DNA of 64,000 bases from Pseudomonadota bacterium (GTDB lineage Bacteria > Pseudomonadota > Gammaproteobacteria > Burkholderiales > REEB80), in NCBI GenBank assembly GCA_018971485.1, contig JAGXAQ010000002.1, forward strand, positions 252,853 through 316,852. Reading direction: 5' to 3'. Below are positions 19,102-28,857 of the stretch, piece by piece. The stretch's first letter is position 1; the number at the start of each line of letters is the position of its first letter. Both the position numbers and the translations under genes were made by a program. Below the pieces are notes generated by a model. It was not told where the DNA came from. It worked only from the letters and a program-made list of their open reading frames with translations, and made no database searches.

Positions 19102-19131
19102 GTTTACGATAAAAATTGCTATTTTGGCAAG
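19102..19131 (-). promoter_or_regulatory. Possible promoter for the rpsP operon
   Basis: On the minus strand TTGCCA (19126-19131) and TAAACT (19102-19107) are 18 bases apart, about 40 bases before the rpsP start. Both boxes deviate from consensus, so this is only a reasonable candidate. Confidence 0.4.
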
Positions 19132-19186
19132 GAACTTATCTTTAAGATCCTACCAGACGCAGAAACAGGGCTTGCCATACAATCAG

Positions 19187-20539
19187 TCAACGACGGCGCA
19201 TGGGCATGAGTGACTGCATCTGCCGCATCATTTTACCCATTCCTCCACGTGAAAACATTTTCATCATTTTTTGCATTTGATCAAATTGAGCCAGAAGACG
19301 ATTAACATCCTGTACCTGAACCCCTGCACCTGCAGCGATTCGTCGTTTTCTGGAAGCCTTGATAATTTCAGGCTTGCTTCTTTCCAGCGCGGTCATGGAA
19401 TTAATAATACCCTCAATACGAATAAAGGTACGATCATTATCGCCTGCATTAACCGAAAGCTTTGCATATTCCTGCGGCAACTTGTCCAAAAGAGAACCAA
19501 CTCCACCCATTTTTCTCATTTGAACCATCTGCGCTTTGAAGTCTTCAAGATCGAAACCTTTCCCAGCTTTCATTTTACGGCTGAGTTTCTCGGCTTCTTC
19601 CATATCCACGCCACGACGGGCTTCTTCAATCAGCCCAAGTACATCCCCCATTCCCAGAATCCTGGAAGCCATTCTTTCAGGATAAAAAGGTTCCAGCCCT
19701 GTCAGCTTCTCGCCCACCCCCACAAACTTAATGGGTACGCCTGTAATGGCCTTGACGGATAAGGCTGCACCACCTCTTGCATCACCATCCAGCTTAGTCA
19801 CAATCACCCCTGTGAGCGGAAGGGCCTGCGAAAAAGCTTTTGCCGTATTGACCGCATCCTGACCTTGCATTGAATCCACAACAAAAAATGTCTCAACGGG
19901 ATCAGTAACCTCATGAAGCCTGTGGATCTCGTCCATCATCATTTCATCTATCGCCAAACGTCCGGCTGTATCAAGAATCAAGACATCCTGATAGTGACGC
20001 TTGGCGTAATCAATTGCAGCCCGGGCAATCTCAACCGGGGTCTCAGTTGACCCACCCCTGAAGAAGTCAACCTGGACCTGTTCTGCCAGGGTTTGTAACT
20101 GATCGATTGCAGCCGGACGATACACATCACAACTGACCAGAAGAACTTTCTTGTTCATCTGCTCACGAATCAGCCGCGCAAGTTTGCCCGCTGTAGTCGT
20201 CTTACCGGCACCTTGCAAGCCAGCAAGCAAAATGACGGCGGGCGGGCGGGCAGCAAGATTAAGCACGGCCTGTTGCAGCCCCATTAATTTAGTCAGTTCC
20301 TCATGAACCACTCCAATCACAGCTTGACCTGGACTCAGGTTACGCAATACCTCCTGACCAAGCGCCCGCGTTTTAACCGTAGAGATAAAATCCCGTACAA
20401 CCGGTAAAGCAACATCAGCCTCAAGCAGGGCCATACGAACATCCCTTAAAGCATCCTGTATGTTATCTTCCGTAAGCCTGGCTTGCCCACGAAGGCTTTT
20501 AACTACTGCCGATAAACGCTGCGATAAATTGTCAAACAT
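19187..20539 (-). CDS. ffh: Signal recognition particle protein Ffh
   Basis: This 450-residue GTPase binds signal sequences on nascent inner-membrane proteins together with 4.5S RNA and docks with FtsY. The NG domain has G1 GLQGAGKTT at 107-115, then DTAGRLAID and TKLDGDARGG. The C-terminal methionine-rich M domain ends in a cluster of methionines and arginines. GGGGA sits five bases before the ATG. It is transcribed alone, upstream of the rpsP operon and on the same strand. Confidence 0.98.
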   Translation of the reverse strand: MFDNLSQRLSAVVKSLRGQARLTEDNIQDALRDVRMALLEADVALPVVRDFISTVKTRALGQEVLRNLSPGQAVIGVVHEELTKLMGLQQAVLNLAARPPAVILLAGLQGAGKTTTAGKLARLIREQMNKKVLLVSCDVYRPAAIDQLQTLAEQVQVDFFRGGSTETPVEIARAAIDYAKRHYQDVLILDTAGRLAIDEMMMDEIHRLHEVTDPVETFFVVDSMQGQDAVNTAKAFSQALPLTGVIVTKLDGDARGGAALSVKAITGVPIKFVGVGEKLTGLEPFYPERMASRILGMGDVLGLIEEARRGVDMEEAEKLSRKMKAGKGFDLEDFKAQMVQMRKMGGVGSLLDKLPQEYAKLSVNAGDNDRTFIRIEGIINSMTALERSKPEIIKASRKRRIAAGAGVQVQDVNRLLAQFDQMQKMMKMFSRGGMGKMMRQMQSLMPMRRR

Positions 20540-20665
20540 ATTGTCCCCAAAATTAGAAAGCCTTTTCTATCCTTGTTATTATACGCTTTCAAGCCAAACA
20601 AGGATCCAGCCAACCTTCAATATGCTAGAATTACACAATTAAAAACATAAAATCTGGAGATCCGG

Positions 20666-21487
20666 TTGACCACCCTGCTTCTCTACCTCCTGACTGCTAC
20701 ACTGTATACCATCTATGCCATTCTTTTCTGGCAAGGCAACCTCACCATTTCCCCTCCCTGCAAACGAACAAGGCTCCTCCATCTAGCTGTCATCCTGCCC
20801 CTGCTCGTTCATGGATTATTGCTCTATAAAACCATAAAAACAGCAACAGGCTATAATCTAGGTTTTGGAGAAACACTGTCTGTGATTGTCTGGCTAACTG
20901 TATTCATCTACTGGATAGCCAATTTCACTCATGAACTTGATGGTATTCAGGCAATTGTCTTCCCGGTAGCCACCCTGTGCATCTTGATTCCACTGGTTTG
21001 GCCTTCCTACCACATCATCCCTCTTACCGGCTATCTTTTTTTCAAGCTACACCTTCTCATCGCTTTCCTGGCCTACAGCCTTTTTAGCATTGCTGCCTGG
21101 CATGCCCTCATCATCGCCCTTGCAGAACGCGGGCTCCATGGCCGTCATCTTCCCAAGGTCTTTTCCCATTTTCCGCCCCTTCTCAGCATGGAAAAACTGC
21201 TCTTCCGGATTATTACAACCGGATTTACACTATTAACACTAGCAGTTATCAGTGGTATGCTTTTTTCAGAAAAACTGTTTGGCAAGCCACTCGAAATAAA
21301 TAAAAACACTGTTTTTGCATCTCTTTCTTGGATGATTTTTGCTATTCTTCTAGCTGGCAGGCACCTTTATGGCTGGCGAGGGCGGACAGCAACACGATTT
21401 ACACTGATAGGCTCATTCCTGCTAATTTTAGCCTATCTAGGATCACGCTTTGTACTAGATATCCTGCTTCACCATGCATCATCTTGA
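20666..21487 (+). CDS. ypjD: YpjD-type cytochrome c assembly membrane protein
   Basis: This 273-residue inner-membrane protein of the CcsA/CcmC/YpjD family has about eight hydrophobic segments. It shows the family features HLAVILPLLVHGLLL, a central KLHLLIAFLAYSLFSIAAWHAL helix, and a late GRHLYGWRGR segment with histidines that could bind haem. YpjD proteins are thought to have a haem- or cytochrome-linked membrane role, but the exact function is not established. Translation starts at TTG with GGAGA five bases upstream. It is divergent from ffh, the usual arrangement in proteobacteria, and is followed by a CorB-type gene. Confidence 0.85.
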   Translation: MTTLLLYLLTATLYTIYAILFWQGNLTISPPCKRTRLLHLAVILPLLVHGLLLYKTIKTATGYNLGFGETLSVIVWLTVFIYWIANFTHELDGIQAIVFPVATLCILIPLVWPSYHIIPLTGYLFFKLHLLIAFLAYSLFSIAAWHALIIALAERGLHGRHLPKVFSHFPPLLSMEKLLFRIITTGFTLLTLAVISGMLFSEKLFGKPLEINKNTVFASLSWMIFAILLAGRHLYGWRGRTATRFTLIGSFLLILAYLGSRFVLDILLHHASS

Positions 21488-21545
21488 ACAAAAAGCAAAA
21501 AGAAGTTTAATATGCAAGCTTCACATCGCTTGAGAGCCTATTTAG

Positions 21546-22850
21546 TTGAGCCACATACATTTAAGCCTTTTTTTTGCTGCCCTCGTTTTCCTTCTCATCC
21601 TGTCCGGTTTTTTCGCAGCATCTGAAACCAGCCTGATGGCATTAAACCGATATCGCCTAAAACATCTAGTCAAAACTGGAAGCAAAGGAGCCAGGCGGGC
21701 AGGTTACCTCTTATCCCGAACTGACAAGCTACTAGGCGTACTTTCATTGGGAAACAACTTGCTCAACGCCTCAGCTGCAACCCTGGCAACCATAATTAGT
21801 GTCGATCTACTCGGAAGCAACAAATGGGCCCTGACAGCGGGCACCTTAATCGTCACCTTTTCAATACTGGTCTTTTCTGAAATCACACCCAAGGTTCTGG
21901 GAGCCACCTATACTGAGCCTATTGCATTTTTTGCCAGTGCCATCCTAATCCCACTACTGCGCCTATGTTACCCGATTGTTTGGTTCATCAACCTCTTTGT
22001 ATCAGGGCTCTTACGTCTCCTGGGACTCACCTCCAAGCTTAATGTCAATCAAGTTCGCCTGGGTATGGCTGAACTGCGTACCCTTGTCATGGAATCGGGG
22101 CCTTTTATTCCAAAACAGCACCAGCGGATTCTTGTCAATCTTCTTGAACTTGAAAAAACCACGGTCGATGTCATTATGACTCCAAGAGGTCAAATCGAGT
22201 CAGTTGATCTTGACGGAGATTTTGATATGCTTACCGAGCAACTTACAACCAGCACTCACACCCGCATCGTTGTTCATTCTGGAGGCCTAGACAATCTAAT
22301 TGGTATCGTTCGAATGCGAAACGTCCTGCATTTAATGCGGGTGGGAAACTTTAACCGGGATTCATTGAAGCAGATTATCCAGCCACCCTATTTCATCCCA
22401 GAAGGAACCGCCCTGTTATCCCAGCTTCAAATGTTTCAGGAAAACCAAGAGCAGCTAGGTCTGGTTGTCGATGAATATGGGGATTTACTCGGTCTTTTGA
22501 CGCTTGAAGATATTCTTGAAGAAATCGTTGGAGAATTTTCTACTGGTGATCTCACCGCCATCGGAGCCAAAAAACTTCAGGATGGCAGCTATCTTGTTGG
22601 CGGCTCAACCCTAATCAAAGATCTCAATCGAAAATTAGGCATGCAGCTACCCACTAAAGGGCCTCGTACACTGAACGGGGTTATCCTTGAGTATTTTCAA
22701 GATATCCCCGAGACTGGAGTAACCTTCAAAATCAATGATCATACTATTGAAATTGTTCACGTTCATGATCATCAAGTCCGTACCGCAAAAATCACCCCTG
22801 CACCCCACATGGAAACCGAAACACTCCCACTCCAGCCCAGTGAAACTTAA
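21546..22850 (+). CDS. CorB/HlyC-type CNNM and CBS domain membrane protein
   Basis: This 434-residue protein starts with a CNNM/DUF21 membrane domain (about residues 1-190, with SGFFAASETSLMALNRYRLKHL). Two CBS domains follow (about 205-330, with TPRGQIESVDLD and LVVDEYGDLLGLLTLEDILEEIVGEF), then a C-terminal CorC_HlyC domain. The family is linked to magnesium and cobalt efflux. Translation begins at TTG with a modest GAGAG upstream. It follows ypjD by 58 bases, as in many proteobacteria, and precedes the pil genes. Confidence 0.9.
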   Translation: MSHIHLSLFFAALVFLLILSGFFAASETSLMALNRYRLKHLVKTGSKGARRAGYLLSRTDKLLGVLSLGNNLLNASAATLATIISVDLLGSNKWALTAGTLIVTFSILVFSEITPKVLGATYTEPIAFFASAILIPLLRLCYPIVWFINLFVSGLLRLLGLTSKLNVNQVRLGMAELRTLVMESGPFIPKQHQRILVNLLELEKTTVDVIMTPRGQIESVDLDGDFDMLTEQLTTSTHTRIVVHSGGLDNLIGIVRMRNVLHLMRVGNFNRDSLKQIIQPPYFIPEGTALLSQLQMFQENQEQLGLVVDEYGDLLGLLTLEDILEEIVGEFSTGDLTAIGAKKLQDGSYLVGGSTLIKDLNRKLGMQLPTKGPRTLNGVILEYFQDIPETGVTFKINDHTIEIVHVHDHQVRTAKITPAPHMETETLPLQPSET

Positions 22851-22950
22851 TAACGCATATAGCATCAACCCGTCTTCGTCTCATTCTTTACAAATACCCT
22901 CGCATCATGCCAAGATGGTTCACCTCTAATTTGCAAATCAACATGAACCA

Positions 22951-24651
22951 ATGCCCATTTCATCCGGGTCCATAAGTGGCCTAGCACGAACGCTTGTCCA
23001 TCGAGGCCGGCTACCCATGGCCGATGCGGAAACCATTCTTGCTCAGGCAGAGCATAACGGTGTCAACTTTGTCAATCAGCTCGTAGCGAGCAAAAAAATG
23101 ACGGCGGGTGAAGTGGCCGACTTTGCTTCGCAGACTTTTGGCTATCCCCTGATTGATATTAATGCCCTGGATCCATCAACCCTGCCATATGAGCTTATCG
23201 AACTTAGGCTTATTGTTGAACAGGGCATTCTCCCCCTGTCTCGAAGGGGGGGGCATCTGTTTGTAGCTCTTTCCGACCCCACCAATCAGGAAGTGCTCGA
23301 CAAAATTCGTATCATGACCAGTCTTATCATCGACCCGATAGTCGTCGAAGATGACAAACTTCAAAAGTTCATCAACCGTATTGCAGACGAAAGGGATATT
23401 TCCCTTAAAAACCTTGGCGGCCAGGATCTGGAGTTAGCTTTTGCTGAAGAGACCGAAACCCCTGCCATTGAAATGGGCTCTGAGGTAGATGATGCGCCTG
23501 TCGTTAAATACCTTCAAAAAATCCTCCTGGATGCTATTAATGCTGACGTGTCTGATATTCATATTGAACCTTATGAGAAAAACCTGCGTATTCGTTACCG
23601 GATGGATGGGGTACTGTACGAGGTATCACAACCTCCCTTAGCCATCAAAGACAAGATAGCAGCCCGAATCAAAGTCATTTCCAGACTGGATATTTCAGAA
23701 AAACGCGTCCCCCAGGATGGCCGCATGAAGCTGGTACTATCCAAGAGCCGTGCAATTGATTTTCGCGTATCGACACTACCAACACTTTTTGGAGAAAAAA
23801 TTGTTCTGCGGATTCTCGATCCGGCCTCTGCAACCATAGGAATTGATGCCCTGGGTTATGAACCAGAACATAAACAGCTTCTACTTGATGCAATCGGAAG
23901 ACCAGATGGAATGATTCTGGTAACGGGGCCCACCGGATCTGGAAAAACTGTCTCCTTATATACCTGCCTCAATATTCTGAATGGGGAAGACATCAACATT
24001 TCTACTGCAGAAGATCCTGCAGAAATCAATCTTCCAGGTATTAATCAGGTCAATGTCAACGAAAAAGCCGGATTAACCTTTGCTACAGCCCTAAGAGCTT
24101 TTTTACGACAGGATCCAGATGTCATCATGGTTGGCGAAATCCGGGATCTTGAAACAGCAGATATTGCTGTCAAGGCAGCTCAAACCGGGCATCTGGTTCT
24201 ATCGACCTTGCACACCAATGATGCTCCCAGCACGCTAACCCGACTTATTAACATGGGTGTTGCCCCTTTTAATATTGCCTCAAGTATTCATCTCATTACA
24301 GCACAAAGACTGGCACGAAGATTATGCCAATGCAAACGACCCGTTGATATTCCGGCCAACGTGCTAATCTCTGCGGGATTTATTGAAGAAGAACTTGGCT
24401 CTTGGCAACCCTATGGGCCTGGAGGATGTGATGTCTGCAAGCAGACTGGTTACAAAGGGCGCATCGGCATCTACCAGGTTCTCCCCGTTTCAGAAGAAAT
24501 GAGCCGGATCATTATGCGTAGCGGTAATGCACACGATATTGCCGATCAAGCTCGACGTGAAAAAATTTTAACCCTTCGGCAAAGTGGTCTAAGAAAAATT
24601 AAACTCGGTATCACCTCTCTTGAAGAAGTCCTGACCCACACGAATGCTTAA
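22951..24651 (+). CDS. pilB: Type IV pilus extension ATPase PilB
   Basis: This 566-residue hexameric ATPase powers pilus polymerisation. The N-terminal T2SSE domain (about 40-150) precedes the motor domain with Walker A GPTGSGKT at 326-333, an aspartate box around STAEDPAEI, Walker B DPDVIMVGEIRD and a His box STLHTND. A zinc-type cysteine group lies near the end (CQCKRP and CDVCKQTG). The combination fits PilB rather than the retraction ATPase PilT. The start is placed at 22951 without a clear ribosome binding site. pilC follows after 238 bases that hold nothing obvious. Confidence 0.96.
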   Translation: MPISSGSISGLARTLVHRGRLPMADAETILAQAEHNGVNFVNQLVASKKMTAGEVADFASQTFGYPLIDINALDPSTLPYELIELRLIVEQGILPLSRRGGHLFVALSDPTNQEVLDKIRIMTSLIIDPIVVEDDKLQKFINRIADERDISLKNLGGQDLELAFAEETETPAIEMGSEVDDAPVVKYLQKILLDAINADVSDIHIEPYEKNLRIRYRMDGVLYEVSQPPLAIKDKIAARIKVISRLDISEKRVPQDGRMKLVLSKSRAIDFRVSTLPTLFGEKIVLRILDPASATIGIDALGYEPEHKQLLLDAIGRPDGMILVTGPTGSGKTVSLYTCLNILNGEDINISTAEDPAEINLPGINQVNVNEKAGLTFATALRAFLRQDPDVIMVGEIRDLETADIAVKAAQTGHLVLSTLHTNDAPSTLTRLINMGVAPFNIASSIHLITAQRLARRLCQCKRPVDIPANVLISAGFIEEELGSWQPYGPGGCDVCKQTGYKGRIGIYQVLPVSEEMSRIIMRSGNAHDIADQARREKILTLRQSGLRKIKLGITSLEEVLTHTNA

Positions 24652-24889
24652 CAGGGCTCAAAATCCATTAAACCTTAATGTAAAGCACCTGTAAAAGGTT
24701 ACACTAATGGCGATCCAGTCTGTTCTTTTTTATTTGCTCTCATCTATAATGATCCAAACCGGATACTTTCCCCCCTGCTAGCCAATAATGCTCAACCCCT
24801 TTACACTCACCTGTTAAAACAGCCAGAATAGAAAACAGAACAAGGCTTCAATACAAACTCAATAAAAAGCCAACCTGGACAGATAAAAT

Positions 24890-26113
24890 ATGCCGATAAC
24901 AGTAAAAAAAAGCAAAGAACTCAACTTCCTGTGGGAAGGGCGGGACAAAAAAGGCAAAATCATCAAAGGCGAGATCCAGGCACTATCCGAGGCTGTCGCA
25001 GCTGCTAAACTCCGCCGGCAAGGTATTAGTGTCGGCAAGATCAGAAAACGAAGCTTTTTAGCAAAACGTCCCCAAAAAATCAAGGAAAAGGATATCACCC
25101 TTTTTACTCGACAACTCTCCACAATGATGCGTGCGGGGGTCCCTTTACTTCAGTCCTTTGATATCGTTGGTAAGGGGCATTCAAATGCTTCTGTTCAGAA
25201 ACTACTTGCTGATGTGCGTAACCATATTGAGTCCGGGAGCAGCATGAGCCAAGCCTTCAACCATTATCCCCAATATTTTGACCCGCTTTTCTGCAATTTA
25301 GTCCGAGCCGGCGAGCAGGCAGGTATCCTAGATACGATTCTGGACCGCTTAGCTACTTACAAAGAGAAGATTCTTGCCATCAAGGGTAAAATTAAATCTG
25401 CACTCTTTTATCCTGCATCAATTATTGTAGTTGCTTTTGTCATCACAACCATCATCATGATTTTCGTCATTCCTGCTTTCAAGTCACTCTTCACCAGTTT
25501 TGGTGCGGATCTACCCGCACCAACACTTCTAGTCATGAAAATTTCTGATATCTTTGTCCATGACTGGTGGCTTATTTTCGGGGGGCTCATTTTAACCATA
25601 TGGGGGTTTTTCCGTTTATGGAAACGCTCTCTTAAAGTCCAGTATTTCATGGATCGGCTTTTTCTCCATTTACCTGTTTTTGGTCCAGTCATTCAAAAAG
25701 CAACCATTGCCCGCTGGACTAGAACCCTGTCCACCATGTTTGCTGCCGGGGTCCCTTTGGTTGAAGCGTTGGATTCCGTAGCAGGAGCTTCTGGAAACCT
25801 TATTTATCAGGATGCTACAAAACAAATCCAGTCTGAGGTCTCAACTGGTACAAGCCTAACCGTTTCCATGCAAAACTCGAATATGTTCCCAAACATGGTG
25901 TTACAGATGGTGGCTATCGGAGAAGAATCAGGAGCACTGGACGACATGCTTTCAAAAATTGCCGATTTTTATGAAAACGAGGTAGACGATGCAGTGAGTG
26001 CCCTATCAAGCCTGATGGAGCCCATCATCATGGTTGTTCTAGGTGTCATTATCGGTGGATTGGTCATTGCCATGTACCTACCAATCTTCAAGATGGGATC
26101 TGTAATACATTAA
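24890..26113 (+). CDS. pilC: Type IV pilus inner-membrane platform protein PilC
   Basis: This 407-residue protein of the T2SSF family has two homologous cytoplasmic four-helix domains, around FTRQLSTMMRAGVPLLQSF and TRTLSTMFAAGVPLVEAL, and three membrane segments (about 180-200, 220-240 and 375-400). It couples PilB motion to pilin insertion. The length and duplicated domains are typical. The neighbours are pilB upstream and, after a 1.1 kb gene-free gap, pilD downstream. Confidence 0.96.
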   Translation: MPITVKKSKELNFLWEGRDKKGKIIKGEIQALSEAVAAAKLRRQGISVGKIRKRSFLAKRPQKIKEKDITLFTRQLSTMMRAGVPLLQSFDIVGKGHSNASVQKLLADVRNHIESGSSMSQAFNHYPQYFDPLFCNLVRAGEQAGILDTILDRLATYKEKILAIKGKIKSALFYPASIIVVAFVITTIIMIFVIPAFKSLFTSFGADLPAPTLLVMKISDIFVHDWWLIFGGLILTIWGFFRLWKRSLKVQYFMDRLFLHLPVFGPVIQKATIARWTRTLSTMFAAGVPLVEALDSVAGASGNLIYQDATKQIQSEVSTGTSLTVSMQNSNMFPNMVLQMVAIGEESGALDDMLSKIADFYENEVDDAVSALSSLMEPIIMVVLGVIIGGLVIAMYLPIFKMGSVIH

Positions 26114-27201
26114 GTATCATTGCAACAACCAAACAGATGCATGCCGAAGTGCAAAAGCCAATTTTTTATAGAAAGAAACCGGATAACTGCGTAGAGTTCC
26201 CCAAACTTATTGCTATCTTAACCTATCCAATATCAGTCACACTCGCAAAGACATACTGCATGGAAGCCACACAATAAAATAAGGCGTTTGCAGCAATTAG
26301 ACATATAGACATAAATAACCATTGATAATAGATCCACAGGTGGGCAATTATTTACTCGAAACAAGATACCAAGAGGATGGAGCATTAGGCAAATAATAAA
26401 CCTAACCTAGACTCAGCCCTTGTGAGAAATTACACGGTTCAGCGGGTTCTTTTACCCATCAAGGCACGCTAAATTTCATCACGTACAAAGGAGAAAGAAG
26501 ACATCACCCAATCGGGTTTCTTCCCTAATAAAAAAAGCCGCAGCAATACACCCTGTTGCTTTATATGGGAAAAATTATGGCTTCTTAAAGTTTAGCCTTA
26601 TTTACTGTCCAGACAAGCAACACATCACCTTTCGTCAGATGGTGCAGAAAGTCTGTCAGCATAAAACTTAACTTCACCCTATTATGATCTACTAAACCTC
26701 AATCGTTTGTCAAAAACGTTCAACATGAAACTAAAATAATCTCAAGATACCTAAAACTGTTCTTCTCTCCAATGACAAGCCTTATCATTTAAAAAAACAT
26801 GCCAGTGAAAAATTACAAAGAAGCTGCATCCGACATGGTGAAAGATCGGTTCATCTAACTCACCCAATCCACCTGAAATCATGAGCACCGCTTAAAACTC
26901 AAGGGAATACCATCATGACAAGCATTACCTAAGCCTAGCCCTTCAGGAAGCTTGATGTAGCATTTAAAATGAATACATCCTACGTACATCAAGGCAATTC
27001 ATTTGAACAAGAGCTCAAAAATTTGCCCTTGCTACTAAAACTTCAAAAAAATGCCTTTTCCGTTAATTGTCTAGGTTAATTACATTTGTTTCATTCAGGT
27101 TTAAAGCTTGTACCCACTTTCATTTTGCAACCCTATTCCTGTTGCTCCAATGAAAAGGAATCGCTAGACTAGCTTCTGTCATTTTCCTAATTGGAGCCCC
27201 C
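26114..27201. other. 1.09 kb gene-free region between pilC and pilD
   Basis: All six frames are broken by dense stop codons and I see no supported gene, tRNA or known RNA. The sequence is AT-rich with small inverted repeats: CTTGATGTA at 26951-26959 pairs with 26985-26993, and ACCC/GGGT around 26506-26517 with T/C-rich flank. It may be a decayed gene, a structured RNA or long leader, or plain spacer. The pilD promoter should lie at its right end. Confidence 0.6.
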
Positions 27202-28059
27202 TTGCCTTATATTCATTTCCTGCAACAGGAACCCACTCTTTTTTCTATCATAATCACAATTTCTGGTCTATTGATCGGAAGTTTTTTAAACGTCCTGATA
27301 CATAGGCTGCCCACCATGCTAGAAAGACAGTGGCAACAAGACTGTCAATCCCTGCTGGATACACCTTTACCCCAAAAACTTCCGACATATAATCTCCTGA
27401 CACCAGGTTCACACTGCCCACATTGCTCACGACCCATCCGTATCCTTGAAAATTTACCCATCATCAGTTTCCTGGTTTTAGGGGGCAAATGTGCCGGATG
27501 CAAGAAACCCATCTCAAAACGGTATCCCCTGATTGAGCTAAGCGCTGCGCTGCTCAGTTTCTTTATTGCCTGGCATTTCGGAATCGGACTTAAAACCATA
27601 TCCGGCCTTTATCTGGCTTATTCACTGATTGCACTAACTGCCATTGATCTTGACAGGCAATTACTGCCAGACTTCCTGACCTTACCCCTTCTTTGGGCAG
27701 GCCTGATTTTCAACCTGGGCGGCACATTTTCTTCTATTCAGAATGCCGTAATCGGAGCTATTGCTGGCTATCTATCCTTATGGCTCGTTTTTTGGGCCTT
27801 CAAGCTGTTAACGGGTAAAGAAGGTATGGGTTATGGCGACTTCAAGCTCTTCTCAGCCCTGGGTGCCTGGTTTGGCTGGATCAGTTTGCCTGCCATCCTT
27901 CTAATGGCGTCCCTAACAGGAGCATGTGTAGGCCTATATCTCATCCTGTTCAAAAAGCACAGCCGAAACAACCCTATTCCATTCGGCCCTTATCTTGCAG
28001 GTGGCGGGATTATCTTCCTGTTCTTTGGGCCTGAACTGACTCATCTTTACTTTCCATGA
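27202..28059 (+). CDS. pilD: Prepilin peptidase and N-methyltransferase PilD
   Basis: This 285-residue inner-membrane aspartic protease cleaves and methylates type IV pilins and pseudopilins. The N-terminal domain with GSFLNVLIHRLP carries two CxxC pairs (C72/C75 and C97/C100). The catalytic aspartates are D149 in the AIDLDRQLLPD segment and D213 in GYGDFK. About eight membrane helices are visible. Translation starts at TTG with GGAG at 27193-27196. The stop overlaps the coaE start (ATGA), the classic pilD-coaE pairing. Confidence 0.95.
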   Translation: MPYIHFLQQEPTLFSIIITISGLLIGSFLNVLIHRLPTMLERQWQQDCQSLLDTPLPQKLPTYNLLTPGSHCPHCSRPIRILENLPIISFLVLGGKCAGCKKPISKRYPLIELSAALLSFFIAWHFGIGLKTISGLYLAYSLIALTAIDLDRQLLPDFLTLPLLWAGLIFNLGGTFSSIQNAVIGAIAGYLSLWLVFWAFKLLTGKEGMGYGDFKLFSALGAWFGWISLPAILLMASLTGACVGLYLILFKKHSRNNPIPFGPYLAGGGIIFLFFGPELTHLYFP

Positions 28060-28676
28060 AAAAACCCTATGTCATTGGAGTAACAGGTGGGATTGGTTGC
28101 GGAAAAAGCACTGTTTCAGATGCCTTTGCAACCCTTGGCGTACCGGTCATCGACACAGACAAAATCAGCCGTAACCTGACTAGTAAGGGTGGGGAAGCTA
28201 TTGAGACAATTAGAAAAACATTCGGTGAAAACTATCTCCTGCTTGATGGTAGTCTTGATCGTCAATTAATGCGTAAAACCGTATTCAAGAACAAGCAGGC
28301 CTTGAATCAGCTGGAAGCTATTTTACACCCTCTCATCCGCAAGACTGTACACCATGAGCTCAGCCAAAGCACCGCGCCTTATATTCTGTTAGTTGTTCCT
28401 TTGCTGGTTGAAAAATCAGGCTATACCGAATGGCTCAACCGAATACTAGTCATTGACTGTGATGAATCCATCCAGATCCAGCGCGTCATGGACAGAAGCG
28501 GATTAAATAAGACAGAAGTAAAGCATATCCTTCATAATCAGGTAAGTAGAGAAACGAGGTTGCAATTTGCTGATGATGTGCTTGATAACTCGACTGACCT
28601 TTCAACCCTCCTTGAGAAGGTCCTATCCCTCCATCAATATTATTTGTCCTTGGCGGCAGCATCAACGAATCAGTAA
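28056..28676 (+). CDS. coaE: Dephospho-CoA kinase
   Basis: This 206-residue enzyme carries out the last step of coenzyme A synthesis, phosphorylating the ribose 3'-OH of dephospho-CoA. The P-loop GGIGCGKS is at 10-17, followed by VIDTDKISR and a HPLIR segment typical of the family. The start overlaps the pilD stop by four bases, so the genes are translationally coupled. zapD follows after about 180 bases that may contain its own promoter (a GGTATAAG element near 28792). Confidence 0.96.
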   Translation: MKKPYVIGVTGGIGCGKSTVSDAFATLGVPVIDTDKISRNLTSKGGEAIETIRKTFGENYLLLDGSLDRQLMRKTVFKNKQALNQLEAILHPLIRKTVHHELSQSTAPYILLVVPLLVEKSGYTEWLNRILVIDCDESIQIQRVMDRSGLNKTEVKHILHNQVSRETRLQFADDVLDNSTDLSTLLEKVLSLHQYYLSLAAASTNQ

Positions 28677-28857
28677 AAACGCTCCCCGTTAATCCAAAGC
28701 GAAAATAATCAAGAATGAGATCCGCTGATTTCAATATAGTGGCGTAATATTTCAATACGGGTGATACTCAACCTTAAAACGCAAGAATTTTGGTATAAGC
28801 TAGTAAAACCAGTAAATATCAGTCAAAATAAACTATTATTCTGGAGCAAGCCATCTT

